From Eutypella sp. D-1 (Eukaryota; Ascomycota; Sordariomycetes; Xylariales; Diatrypaceae): 64,000 nt of DNA. The notes under the pieces were generated by a model. It was not told the DNA's origin. It was given only the letters and a program-made list of their open reading frames with translations, and did no database searches. Below, in pieces: positions 43,299-55,343 of this stretch. The position numbers were made by a program, and so were the translations under genes. The stretch lies in the NCBI GenBank assembly GCA_023313575.1, contig JAJTTP010000009.1, positions 62,001 through 126,000 of the forward strand, read 5' to 3'. The first letter of the stretch is position 1. Each line of letters opens with the position of its first letter.

Positions 43299-44429
43299 AT
43301 GACATGCTTCTCCCCCTTTCCATACATACAATAATACACTTCACACTTGATCGTTGGATATCCAATGCGCCCCAATGTGCCTTTGATTAAAGGTGCTGGT
43401 GCTGGTGCTGGGACTGGTGCTGGGACTGCGACATGATGGGATACCCCCCGCCCGACTTCGCTCAGTCCTCAGCTTAGGTGGAAACCTCCATGCTGGGGTT
43501 GATACACGGCTTGAGGCCAAATGGTCATATAGCACCGCTACACGCAAAGCACAGGAATTTTAGAGAAACCGGATCAGACACTGGAAATATGTCGAGAAGG
43601 ATCACGTCGAAGATATCAATCCTAGGTATCTCGTGGGAAAACGTAACCTACTCTACAGGCGTCCGCTTCCCGCGGGGGCTAATCATCCACACGTACCCAG
43701 ATACTCACGGGAGAATACTCATGGGAGGATACTCAGCCCGTAGGTGTCTTATGAACATCGCAAAATCTGTGACACGGGAGTACGGGGAAGAGACTGGGCC
43801 GTGATTGCACGTGCTTACATGACGCTCGATATAGTCAACCCAATAACATATATATACTGAGTCGCTTATTACTCGCTTGCCATACTTAATGAAATATATC
43901 AATAGCCTTTGCCCCATGCCCTGCGCTCCATCTCTTGTGGGTCATCTCATCTAGTCGCATCTTCTCCAAGTGGGTATTCCATTCATTGATGTTCCTCCCG
44001 AACCCTTCGCGGCTTATAAAACACAACATGAGATAACTAAAGGCGGTACGAGTTAAACCCATAAGGGGGCCAAAATGATGTGTCTTGATTCAAACGTGAC
44101 AGCCGTATGGCCTAAATTTCTCAGTTCTAAAATCCCTAAAATCTCAATCCCTCCCCATCGAAACTCTCTATGTACCTGGAAAAAAAAGCCACAATCCGCT
44201 ACGTTACCTTCTAAAAATTTGGGAAGGGGGTATCATCACTGCGTTCGTCCCGGCAAAAGGGGAAACTGGGCAGCGGAGCCCAGGGCCCCCTGTACGTGCG
44301 GGGCTTTAGAAATATAAATAATCCAGAGTCGGGAGGTAGGCCATGTATAAGGATGTATCCCGGACACCTGGAGTAGTAGGTAGGTGGTGACGTAGACACG
44401 CTCTATGCAGCCAACCGTCGTTCGGAACC
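43299..44429. other. Intergenic, convergent 3' ends
   Basis: About 1.1 kb without a gene. A GGTGCTGGTGCT-type repeat lies at about 43391-43430. Short open frames have no protein signature. Confidence 0.6.
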
Positions 44430-45814
44430 CTAAACGCTACCGACGCCGCGATCCTCGAGGCTCTCGTCCCAGCCGCCGGTACTAAGAAGGAACTCGCCGA
44501 CGCGTTCCTTGACGCCGCGCATAGCGTCGCCGAGGGCGCCGGTCCACTGGTCCTGGACGACGCGGACCTTCTCCTTGAGGTCCTCGGTAAGTGCATCCAT
44601 ATCGACCCGGCGCTCCGCCTCGACGCAATCCGGATCGCGGCCCTCGGCCTCGGCGAGCTTCGCGCGCGCCGTCACCACGGCCTCCTTGACCTCGTGCAGC
44701 AGACACTGCAGGTTCGTCTGCGACTCGATGAACTGGTACGTGCTCTTCTCCGCGTGCAGCAGCAAGCTGAACAGGTACTGCAGGGGGTGGCGCCGGTATA
44801 CCGGGTTCTCCTCGTACTCGGCGGCGGGGATCTGGATGCGGAAGCCCGGGAACAAGTCCGTCGACGCCGGCATCTTGTCGAGCAGTCGCCGTAAGGGCGG
44901 CGCCAGATCCCAGAACGCATTGACCTGCATGCCGACGCCGCGAGCGACCGTGTCCTCGACAACATCGCGGAACAGCTCGACGCGGCGCAGGGCCTCGCCG
45001 GCAAACGCCGCACGGCGCTTCGCCGCATCCTCGGCAAAGAACGCCTCCGCGCCGCGCAGCTTCTCGTCGTTGCCGCTGAGGCGGTAGGGGATGAGGACCA
45101 TGTTGCGGTAGCGATCATTTCGATCCGTCAAAAGGTCGTAGATCTCACGGTGGAGGGTCTCGCGGGCCTCGAAGATCCATTTGAGGAGGGTCAGTTTCTC
45201 GAGGAGCTCGGGTTGCTCGTCGCCTTCCTCCTGGGGCAAGTTGGGATCGGACTCGGCGCCGCGGACGAAGAGTTGCGCGAGCAGCTCGTCCGAGAGCGCC
45301 GTGGCCTGCGCGATCCGGGTCGTCAGCAGCTCGTTGAGCGGCATCACCACGCGGTTCTGGAACCCCTCGAAGTCCCGCTTCTCCGTCTCCTTCGCCTGCG
45401 CCTTCTCCTGCCCCTGCGCGTCCGCCTCGATCGCCGCCGCCTCCGCGTACGACATGTTGCCCGCCCCGATCTCCTGCTGCAGGTTCGTGCGCAGCGCGCG
45501 CCGCCGTTCTGCGGCCGCGGCTGCCGCTTCCTCCCGCGCCTTGGCGCTCTCCGCCTCGAACGCCGCTTTTGTTTCTTGGAACTCCCGCAGGTCGCTGAGA
45601 GCCCGCACTTGCACCCGAATCGACGTCAGTTCCGGGTGGTTGTTGTTGACTGCCGGGTGATGGCGCGGGTACGGCGGGGGCAGCGTCACGAGGCGCGACA
45701 CGTCGAGGTGCGAGGCGCCGCTCGGCGTGTTGGGCGTCGGCGTCGGCGTGCCGACCGAGACGAGGGATTGTCGCAAAGGCTGCGGCGTTGCGATATTCGG
45801 GCTCGCGTACCCGG

Positions 45815-45846
<32 letters not shown>

Positions 45847-48333
45847 GGGTCGTGCCAGCCCACCTTCTCCGGCGGGTATTCGCTCGAGGAGGCGTAGGGA
45901 TTGTTGGAGCCCTCGGCGCTGCTGGAGTCCTCCCACTGGAGGGCTTCCCTCGCCTCCTTGGGGACGCTCATGTATTTTGATTCGCGCTTCGTCCTCTCGA
46001 GCCGGCCACCGACCTCGCCCGCCGAGTCCGCCTCCCACCAGCGGCTGGCCGGCCGGCCCCGAGAATCCGCCTCGTCGTGCGCTTCGCTGACGCTCATGCT
46101 CAGGATCGGCGACAGCGACGGCATGTACTGCTGCGAGTTCCAGTTGCCGCTGCCTGAGGGCCCGTGGTTGGGCGAGTGCTGCTGCTGTTGTTGGGAGAGG
46201 CCCGCCGACGACGGCGCCGAGCTCGGTGTCTGTGCCTGTGTCGGATGATCATGGGGGGTCGTCATCGCGGACCCGAAGGAATTCCGCTGCGACGACGATT
46301 TAGGCTCGGGGGTCTGGGGTGTCGCCCACTCGCTCATCTGCGAGGCGCCGGAGTCGCGGCGCGGCGGGTTCATGGGGCGGAAGAGATCCCTAGTGAGGTC
46401 GAAGATCTCGGAGCCCATGGCACCGATGGCGGAGGAATAGCGTTCGCGGCGGAGGCGGGATTCGCTGACGATGAAGTCGGTGAAGAGCTTGACGCGGTCG
46501 GCATCGGACCTAGCGGCCGCCTCGGCCTGCGCGAAGGCCTGGAACCGCTCGATGCTGCACTGGCAGAACTGGTCCGCCGTCTGGCTGATCACCGTGTGCT
46601 TGTTCATCGTCAGCATCGTCGACCGCGCCGATACTGGCGTCGATATCACGCTCCCGATTGATAACCCGTGGATCTCCGGCCGCGCCTGCGAGGAGCTTGA
46701 GGCCGACCGGCTCTGTGGCGGCGGCGTCGGGAGCGCCTTGGGCGCCATTGTCGCCTGCCCCTGCCCCTGCCCATTCTCGTTGCTGTTGTTCGTCTGGTAT
46801 GACGCCGCCGCCTTCTGGGAGTGCGGGGAAAACGGGGGTGTGGACACCTCGGAATGCAGACCCGCCGACGCCCTGGGGGTCGAGTTTCGCGAGTCCAGGT
46901 GGTTCGGGTTCTCGTCGCCCGACAACTCGAGCAGGACGTTCCGGGTCCCGCCGCCGCGACTTCGCGGGGTCCCGCGGTGTACCGAGAACCGGCGCGAGAC
47001 GTTGGAGCCCTGGGGGACGATGATATCGGAGAGGGGCTGCTGCTGCTGCGCGCCGGCGCTCGTCGGGTCCTCGCGGTTATGTCGAGTCCGACTTTCCGTG
47101 CGCCTTTCCCGCAGGGACTTCTCCCCTCGCACGGCACCCGTCCGATTTAACCCGCCGCCAGCCGAACTCGACCCCGACGACGAGTCCGGCTGCACCGATG
47201 TGCCGCTGCTGCTCTCGATACTCGATGTGTCGATCGTGAGACCCGGCGGGTGAGGCGACCGGGTATTTCTCTGCTGCTCAACAACGTTATCGTTCCAGTT
47301 TGCGGGAGTCGGCGGTACGGGTCCGAGCGCCGTCACACCGCTGGGCGGGGGCCGCCTGGTGGGCGGAGACACGATGGGCTCGGTGGTGCGGCTCAGGCTC
47401 TGGGATCTGGACTGCGAAGGAGGCGGGCCCGGCGGCGGCGGCGGCAGCGGCATGCCGGGCTCCCATCTCGACTGGGAAGTAGACCTTGACCGTGCCGACG
47501 TCGGCGTCTCGATCGCGCTGGCCGACGCCGCCCTGCGCGCGCTGGGCGGAATCGCCGAATACTCGGTATTAGTAGTATCCACCCTCTCCAGCGCCCGGGC
47601 CGTCTGGATCGTGAGGGGCGGAGGTTGCGGTTGCGGTTGCGGTTGCGGTTGCGGTTGCCGGGATATCGAAGCCACCGGGGGATGGGGATCTGGCGGCGAC
47701 TCTACCGCGGTTTCTCGTTCCCTCCGGCGGCTTAGGGATGGTAGTCCGAACCGCCGTTCCCGGGAGGGCCCGCGACCGCTGGCGTTCGGCGGCGGCGGGA
47801 AGTTCTGGGCCGACTGCTGCGGCGGCTCCGGCGACGGTCGGTGGACATGGGGAGGCACGCGGGCCGCCGAGATATTAGCCGGCGGCGTCTCCAGACCGCC
47901 GCTGCCGACGGGCCTCTGACTCCGCGGGGGAGAATAGGGCGGCGGTGGTAATGGCGGTGATACTTTTTTTCCACCCCGTTATTAGAAAATTGCTCTTTTT
48001 CTCACAAAGACAGCGATCGACACAAAACTAGAGATTGGGGGCTCTGAACAAAAGCTTACCTTGTGCATCCTGCACGGATGCTATCTGCGGGAACTGATGA
48101 GTCCGGTCCTGACCAACCGCGGGGGAGGGCACCCATTGCTGTGGGTTGTACGGCTGAATAGGCGTCTGAGCTGGAGCGGGCGCCGCGGAGTAAGGGTAGG
48201 ACGAGTGAACGGACACGGCCGAATGAGGTGTCTGCAGCGGGTGGTTGTGGTAGCCTCCCAGGGACGTCATCAGGGGATTCAGTGTCTGACGAAGTCGCGA
48301 TGTGGTGGCATCGCGACTAGTCGTCATCGTCAT
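44430..48333 (-). CDS. Large fungal protein, disordered N-terminus and helical C-terminus, unknown function
   Basis: Two exons, 48060-48333 and 44430-47962, joined by a 97-nt intron (donor GTAAGC); 1268 residues. Residues 1 to about 520 are rich in P, S, Q and R with repeats (six QP units, a run of ten Q near residue 710). From about 760 to the end the sequence is charged and helical: RVQVRALSDLREFQETKAAFEAESAKAREEAAAAA (coiled coil), then LTLLKWIFEARETLHREIYDLLTDRNDRY, NAFWDLAPPLRRLLDKMP, HPLQYLFSLLLHAEKSTYQFIESQTNLQCLLHEVKEAV and LTEDLKEKVRVVQDQWTGALGDAM. The C-terminal block looks strongly conserved in character (W-, Y- and E-rich helices) and is the part to search with. No membrane segment or catalytic motif was found. 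A scaffold role is only a guess. Confidence 0.82.
45816..45846 (-). repeat. CAG repeat encoding ten glutamines
   Basis: An uninterrupted CTG run (plus strand), i.e. CAG in the coding sense, inside the large unknown gene. Pure triplet runs vary between strains. Confidence 0.95.
47623..47658 (-). repeat. Six perfect 6-bp units encoding QP repeats
   Basis: GGTTGC is repeated six times on the plus strand, encoding six Gln-Pro dipeptides in the disordered N-terminal part of the large unknown protein. Confidence 0.95.
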
Positions 48334-51300
48334 TCGATATGGTGGTCGGTGTGTCGTCGTCCTTTCCTATATATATATCGCCCGCGAAGAACAGCGAGTT
48401 TTATCGTTCCCGTGCTATAATTCCAAGCTCTCGCGCGGGAAACCCAATCCCAACTGAGTGGTTCCCTCCTTCTTTTTCGTAAATCCCTTGATCTACAGAA
48501 CGTTCCTTCGACTGCCTTTCCTTTCTTTCTTTCTTTCTTTTCTCGTTTGTCTGTTTTGCCTTTTGCCTTGTTTTTCCCTTCAACCTCGACCTTCACCTCG
48601 CCCTATAATTCGAGAAGACACATGAACTGGCGTGGACGTGTCGAAATTCCCATGACCCAAAATAGCCGTATTGACGACCGGAGAAGTTGCTTGCTTTGCT
48701 TTGCTTTCAGCTGGAGAGTGGGTGTATGCGGTGCAGTCACAAGGGCCGGAGTGGTGGCGCGGCTCAGGAAGGGGAGTTTTGTGTAGGGTGGTGGTGGTGC
48801 CGGGTTAGTGAACTACTGCAAGAGAGGATGCAGGAGATAACTAAAAGGAACGTTGGTGAACTAGCAGCGAACGGGCAATATCCATCGCGATCAACCAACG
48901 AGAGAAGAGTCGGGGGGGTTCAATCTAGCTTCTTGGCATGAAGCGAACTAAACATTCTCACCTTACGGGTTAGTGGAGGACGGGGGGAGGAAGCAAGAGA
49001 GTAAAAGTCTGGGTATGTATCCGTTGGCAAACCGCAATGTCCGAAATGTCGTGGTTAAGTGGACGGGGTTCAGCAGCAGCCGGTTTGGGAAGGCTTGGGA
49101 AAGGGCTTGGGGGATAAGGGAAGTGCCGTGAACGAACCCTCGAAGTCTTCACTCCAGCCACCTTGTAAGCGGCAGTACCAGGATGAGAGACACGGGGTAC
49201 ATAAAACTACGATAGTATCTACGATATACTACCTAGACGAGCCCCCCAGGAGTGAACTAGTCTGCCGACTAACTACTCATCTATTCCCAACTGTCTTTGG
49301 CTGCCTACTGCCAACCTACATAGCAAACTACATATATGTATGCTCTCCAGTTGCCTACCTCTATTCAGGCCGGCATACAATTAGGTTACGTTGACAGGCA
49401 CGGCATCGGCTGGGCTGGGCTGGCCGGACTGTGTACGTGGGTTGAGGCATCCATCCTTCGGCCCCCCTCCCCTTTAACTACCAAGTAGAGTTTAGATGCA
49501 GTTGGGGGCGTTATACCGACAGGCGTGAGTTACATTGACGCAAGCTGGGTTGTGTATGTATACTGCAAGTATAACGAAGGAAGACAGACAGACAGACAGA
49601 CAGACCAAAAAAGCTGCATCAAAAAATTGGTTGCATAAAAATCAATGTACGCATTTTTGCTTGGCCTTACTGTGACTAGGCCCAGCTAGGGCCGGGCACG
49701 ACATAAAGTGGCCTCATACCTGCCTCATCTTGGCTGCCCATCGCATGACTAGCTGGCACTTGGGTTACATTGCATGTCCGTCGAGTGGACGATCAAGACG
49801 TGAAAAACAATTAGGGATCTGAATTAACTAGTTAACGGTTGCATGAGGGGGGGAGGGGATTTGAGAGGGTGGTAGTGGCAGGGTGTGTGAGAGCGTACTA
49901 TAGTATGTGCGGGAGAGGGGAAGAAGCATGGGGGTGAATACATAGCGTACTTAGGTAGGGGAAGGTGTAGTTACGAAGTACACGCCCTGCAGGCCCAGGA
50001 CTGCTGGACTGTCAGGGGATAACTACACTATGGGTCACTATGGGTGGGTTAGTGATTCAAGGAGAGACATATGATTGGTAATCCATCCCGGCATCTAAAT
50101 ATGGAGCCGGTCTATATTTGGAAGTTCTTAAGGTCTGGGGATCACTTGATTGGATACTATCGTGACAACCTTGTAGGTACGTCCTGCGGGCGCTTAAAAA
50201 GTGGCCTCATCAGACCCCATTACCGGTTCCAGGCGATGGTAAGCCGGGACTCTCTTTAATACCTAGGTAGTCAAAATAGTGTCTACTACAATAGTGTTCT
50301 TGTACATGGCTTGTACCCTTCAATTCTGTACCTACATTCACAGAATGCCATGTGTGAGCAGTATATATAGACATGTATATATCCAAGGCTGTACCATAAT
50401 TCTATATATATGTGACGCGAGTTATCGCTTCGACCATTATCAATCCTCTGGGACATTCTACTGAAACACGTGAATCCAGGACCTACGAATACTACCTCTC
50501 ATGCCCAACATGATGCATATCAACCTTAGCAGCAGCAGCATCTGCCCCTCCCCCTTTCCTTATCGCTGCTGAACTATTCAAAAAGTACCAATCACCATCG
50601 AGTCCGGGGATAGCACCAGGGCAGCCCGAAATATTGCTAGTATCCAAAGCTACTAGCCAATGTATGCAACTAGTCAGTAGTAGTAGTAGTAGTAGTAGTA
50701 GGCCGCACGGATATGGACTCCTCACCTCTGAGAGCTGGACATCTTCGCTTTGAACCCAACCTCCCCAAAGGCAGGATCCTGCCATGTAAGAGTGCATATG
50801 ATGTAGTTATAATGGGAGGGATCGTCAATGTGTTGGACGCGATGGTTCCCAAGATATGCTCCTGGACAGGCTACCTGATATGCAGAGCCGGTATATGCAT
50901 ACCCAGGTGGTCATATAATACAACTCTATAGTAGTAAGCGGTCTCAACATACAGACTATTCCCAAATGGAAGGGAAACCTAGGGGGACAGCGGTGGCAAC
51001 GCTGGTGCTATGTATAGTTCTAAGGTTATCCATGGATGGCCTTCCATCTAGGTAGTCTTGTCGATGGTAGGGTAGGGTGCAAGTGGGAATTGCCACTTCT
51101 TAGGTGAGGCCTTGCCCACTAGGAATTCCTGCCATTACTTCATCGACCCTACATGCCCACCAGTCTAGCTATGTATAGAGCATGCGGACACAGGCCCTGG
51201 ATCTCTAAGTGATAGCATGATGTATCTGTGTCACGATGCAACCCAGGGACGGGAGGAAAGACTGGAAAGAGGAGCGAGCCGACTGGGACTCCACATATCA

Positions 51301-53092
51301 TCACCCACACATCACATATACTACGTACTAAAGGTAGGGCCGGGCGCCCCAAGGCCTTGGGAGCCAGCCGGTTGTGCATTGGGGAGAGATCGAGGGCTGT
51401 TTTAAAAATAGAAACGCAGATATCTCTCTCGGGATGTCCTTCCGACAGAACCCTAGTCGGAGTCTCGGGGATTTTTGAGAACGAAGCAGTATAGTGCTTG
51501 AATTTTATAAGTTAGGGATGCCAGGAGCCAGGAGCCAACATTTCAGTTAAAATACCACCACCACCATACTTGACCAGTCAGTCATATCATTAGTACTCTC
51601 ATAGAACACTATGAGAGCTGCGAACAGATATGTGTGGAAGCGGGCAGTTACCGTCACCGTCACACCTCACCTGGGGTATTTCGTTTGGCGGGTTCCGGCA
51701 GCGAAATGTCAATTTTGTTTCAAGCTACGTTTTTTTTCTTCGTTTCATCTGAGGCGATGTGATTCTGCATACCTAACACCCGCCATTGGTCCGAAAATTC
51801 TACCAGATGTGGCAACTGGGCGGCACGGCACGGTTAACAACATGCTGTGAAGGGGCGGAAGGATGAATAATCCTCAAGGTAAGTAAGCAGGGACCAGAGC
51901 GGGGTAGAAGATGTCGGTGAGGGTGAAAACGAGGCTGCACAGCTGAGTATGAGATGCTAGGTTGGTGGCGTGTGGAATTAGTATCTAAAACCTGAAAAAG
52001 ATACCAACAGAACTGACGATCACGGCCCACCAGATGATTAACTTGAAGAGGACTGTTTAAGATGGCTTTCCTGAAAATCCGGGATTGAATTGGTGTATGT
52101 AGTATGAGCGATAAGATAGAACCTCCCCCTCCTGTCGTGTATATGTTGAAAACGAGACAGAAGCTATCCACAGGTAGCAACCCCTCCTGCAGCCTTAAAC
52201 CTACTTACTCTAGCAGCTCTTGGTAGGTAAATTCCGGGTAAGGTTAGTCCTAACAGCCAGCCCTGAGTCTCGATATCTAGAAGCAGTATAGTAGTATCCA
52301 TTTCCAGCCCCGCCGGCCGGCTCAAAAGTTTTACCGTGCGCCGATTATTCTCTAACGCGCTGTTTACTGGTCAATCTTATCTAATTGGTTCTAGAGCTTT
52401 CCGTAATTCCTTTTTACTACTGCCCAGCTGCCCCTACCGAACTCCTCACGAATCGGATAGAAGAAATTTAAAGCACTGAGGGCAAAAATTACCTAAAGTA
52501 AGATTCGTTACGATGTCGTCGACTTCGTTTTCGTCGCTTGCTCCTGCCCAATTTCCTCATAATTCCTTCTCCTTCTTCGTCCCTTCCTTTTCTCCATCCC
52601 GCCTATCCCGTCTATATCTTCTTCTTCTCCTTCTTCCACCGCTCGGGTGATCAATTGTTGAAACGATCACTCGCATCATTGTATCATCAGTCAGATTTTT
52701 CGGATTAAAATTTTGGGGTTTCCAGCCCTTCCAGTCCTTTCCCCCCAAATTCCTCTTTACAATCCTTTAAAGGTAAGTTAATCGTGCTCTCCAATGTCCC
52801 CCCTGCCCTGTTCATCATGCATGGTCTTTTTATATTCCCGTCTTCCGTCTCCGGTACCGTCCTTCCGGGACTCTTTTATCATGATGATATACCAGCTGGC
52901 ACCAGTCATAGAGCGACTTGTACTCCCTTTCATTGATGACCAAATGCTGTGTGGTCCACCAGACCCTTATCTGATTCTTCAATCTCAAAACAAACGTTTC
53001 TCCTACTTGGCCTATATGTTTCTGTAATTTCAGTATGTGGCCCATTGCTAACTGCTATCGGGCTTCGTAGCCTCACAGGCACATTCTTCGCA
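48334..53092. other. Long gene-poor spacer
   Basis: About 4.8 kb without a supportable gene, the longest such stretch in the window. Contains AGAC x6 (49582-49605), TAG x8 (50678-50701), one ACCTAGGT palindrome (50261-50268) and TATATA-rich pieces near 50360-50410. No transposase, reverse transcriptase or tRNA signature was seen. The right end (about 52380-53092) is the AHA1 promoter and CT-rich leader. Confidence 0.55.
52389..52401 (+). promoter_or_regulatory. Possible heat shock element upstream of AHA1
   Basis: TTC-nn-GAG-nn-TTC matches the inverted-pentamer HSE (TTCnnGAAnnTTC) at all but one base, about 690 bp before the AHA1 start. AHA1 is heat-shock-controlled in yeast, so an HSF site would make sense; a single imperfect match at this distance is weak evidence. 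Confidence 0.25.
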
Positions 53093-54191
53093 ATGGCGCC
53101 GCCCAACCCCAACGATTGGCACTGGGTTGACCGATCTGTCTATGACTGGACTCGGGAGTGGCTCGACGAGACTCTGCCCAAGATCTCGGCCGAAGATGGA
53201 GATGCTTCGGTGAATATCACCAAGGTCATCAGGATGTCAGATAAGGAGCACAATGATATACTCCTCATGCAGCGGAAGAAGAAGGCCATCGTCGTTTATG
53301 ATATTCAACTCACCTTGGGATTCTCCGCTGCCGTTCCTGAGGAAGAGGACATCTCTGGCGAGATCAACGTGACTGAGTTTGACTCTACCACCAAGGAAGC
53401 CGAGTTCGAGGTATGTCAATATTTTAGCAACGTAGAATTGTATCAACTCGACTAAAGGAATATCGATTAGTTCGGCATAGTGGTCAACTCAAAATCCGAA
53501 GAGAATAAGACCCGGATTAAGGACCTGATCCGCAACCAGATAGACCCCCAACTTCGCCAACAGTTCCTGCAAATTGTGCCTACCATTCAGCTTGTACACC
53601 TTGAATCAATTCAGAACGCAGCCGCCGAAACTCCCGCTGAGACTCCTGCCCCCAAGCCCGCCGACGAGAAACCTGCCGCCGCTCCTGCACAGCGCCCAGC
53701 TGCCAGTATTGTCAATACCACCACTTTGACGGACCAGGAGGAGTTCCGTACCACTGCCGAAGAACTGTTCAAGACCTTCACCGAGGAGGACCGCCTTGCC
53801 GCTTTCACTCGTGCCCGCCCGAAGACATTCGAAGGCGCGAAGAAGGGCGGCAAGTTCGAACTGTTTGACGGCAATGTCGCTGGCGAGTACCTGGAACTCG
53901 AAGAACCTACTAAGATCGTCCAGTCGTGGCGGCTCAAGCAGTGGCCTGAAGGTCACTACTCAAAACAGGATATCGAGTTCGTCCAGAACGACGAGGACGG
54001 CGTTACCGTCATGAGAGTCACGTGGACAGGCGTCCCCCTTGGCCAGGAAGAGGTGACCAAGGAGAACTGGGGCGAGTACTACGTGAGAAGCATCAAGCGC
54101 ACATTTGGGTACGTCAACTTTTACCTTGCTCCTCTGGCGATCGTACGCCATAGTATGCTAACTATCGTCCAGATTTGGTACCATCCTGTAG
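53093..54191 (+). CDS. AHA1: Hsp90 co-chaperone Aha1
   Basis: Three exons, 53093-53410, 53471-54108 and 54173-54191, with 60- and 64-nt introns (GTATGT and GTACGT donors, the second with a TGCTAAC branch); 324 residues. The N-terminal Aha1_N domain (about 10-150) opens with NPNDWHWVDRSVYDWTREWL and includes FGIVVNSKSEEN after the first intron. A P/A-rich linker (AETPAETPAPKPADEKP) leads to the C-terminal AHSA1/START-like domain (about 205-322) with RPKTFEGAKKGGKFELFDGNVAGEYLEL and WGEYYVRSIKRTFGFGTIL at the end. The last exon has only 19 nt and supplies the conserved FGTIL terminus. Aha1 binds the Hsp90 middle domain and stimulates its ATPase in the cytosol. Confidence 0.95.
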
Positions 54192-55343
54192 TCCTACGCG
54201 GCGCAATACACAAATTCGACGCATGCATTGGCGTTTCTTGGCGTACTGTAGAGAGATGGGCGAGGAGCAGCCCTTAGAAGGCGGATTTTGGTATCAAGGA
54301 TAGAGCTCATGTGAGGTAGAGGTAGCACTGGCGCTTGTTCTTGTTGGGCGTTCTAGATCTCACCTCGGAAGGTGAGGTACGTAAATAACGTAGTTACGTG
54401 ATATGTTTAAGTCGATAAGACCATGAATTGATAAAGTTACAACCATATCTATATGCCATTTTGAGTATTGGCGCTCTTCGACGCTTTAATCAGGTGTATG
54501 GTTAAATCTAAGCAGGCAACATCTATATGAGGTGGTGCAAATGAGAAGCCATAATTGATTGATTTCCTAGATACGTTGCCTGCCTGGTCATCGCAAGTCT
54601 GTGGCTGTGCACCCTTGTAAATGGCACTCCCTCGTATCACCTAACCCCTTTTCTTTTAGCTGTAGGTGCACAGCAGTACAATTCCTTTGTCCTAGTCTGA
54701 TGTGATTTCTCTCAATATACTTCATCCGAAAAGTCCATTAACCTCTAACCCTAGTAAGAACTAGGAATGCCATAAGGCCCTGTATATATTTTGAACGATT
54801 GGAGGGTCCGCAACCCCACTATCCACCATTCAGAAATATGATCTACGCGGGTCTCGCCGTTTCCAACAGCGGCCCGTAACCGCGCGCCAGTCTGCATATA
54901 ACGGCTATGGCGTGACTTGGCACGCGTGGAAGTCACAAATTCTTATACAAAGTAGGACGTCCTCGTATAATATGCTGGTTGCCTCACAATCTACGAGGCA
55001 ACTGAGTGGATTTCGAGTGTTTCGGACTGTAACAGAAACTGATAGGATGGGTACGAAGGTAGATCTGAGGCCATGCTAGGTAGCAATAAGGGAAGGCTAT
55101 ACTAGGCATACATGAAGTCATATGCAAGTTGGGCACTTTAGCCCAATAGAACTGTGTCGAATGGGATCTGATAGGCGGGCCCCTTTCTCCGTTGGGCACA
55201 TCCTCCGAGTGACCCCGTACACAAGATGTAGGAAGCCGTCAACCCTCTTCATTGATATAAGGGCTCAATAGCCTTGTTGAATAGCAAGCCGATGATACCA
55301 TGTTTCATCGTGGGATCATGTATATCTACCGGAGGTGCAGAGG
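54192..55343. other. Intergenic
   Basis: About 1.15 kb, AT-rich, with no gene seen. Includes the AHA1 3' UTR and the promoter of the PigL_N/ankyrin gene. Confidence 0.6.

Noticed and set aside
45145..46038. 297-codon minus-strand and overlapping plus-strand frames
   Set aside because: They are GC-rich shadow frames of the large unknown gene; composition is dominated by G, R and A, and the main frame is clearly the coding one.
50678..50701. TAG repeat and nearby tandem repeats as telomeric or CRISPR-like arrays
   Set aside because: These are plain microsatellites: no spacers, no TTAGGG units.
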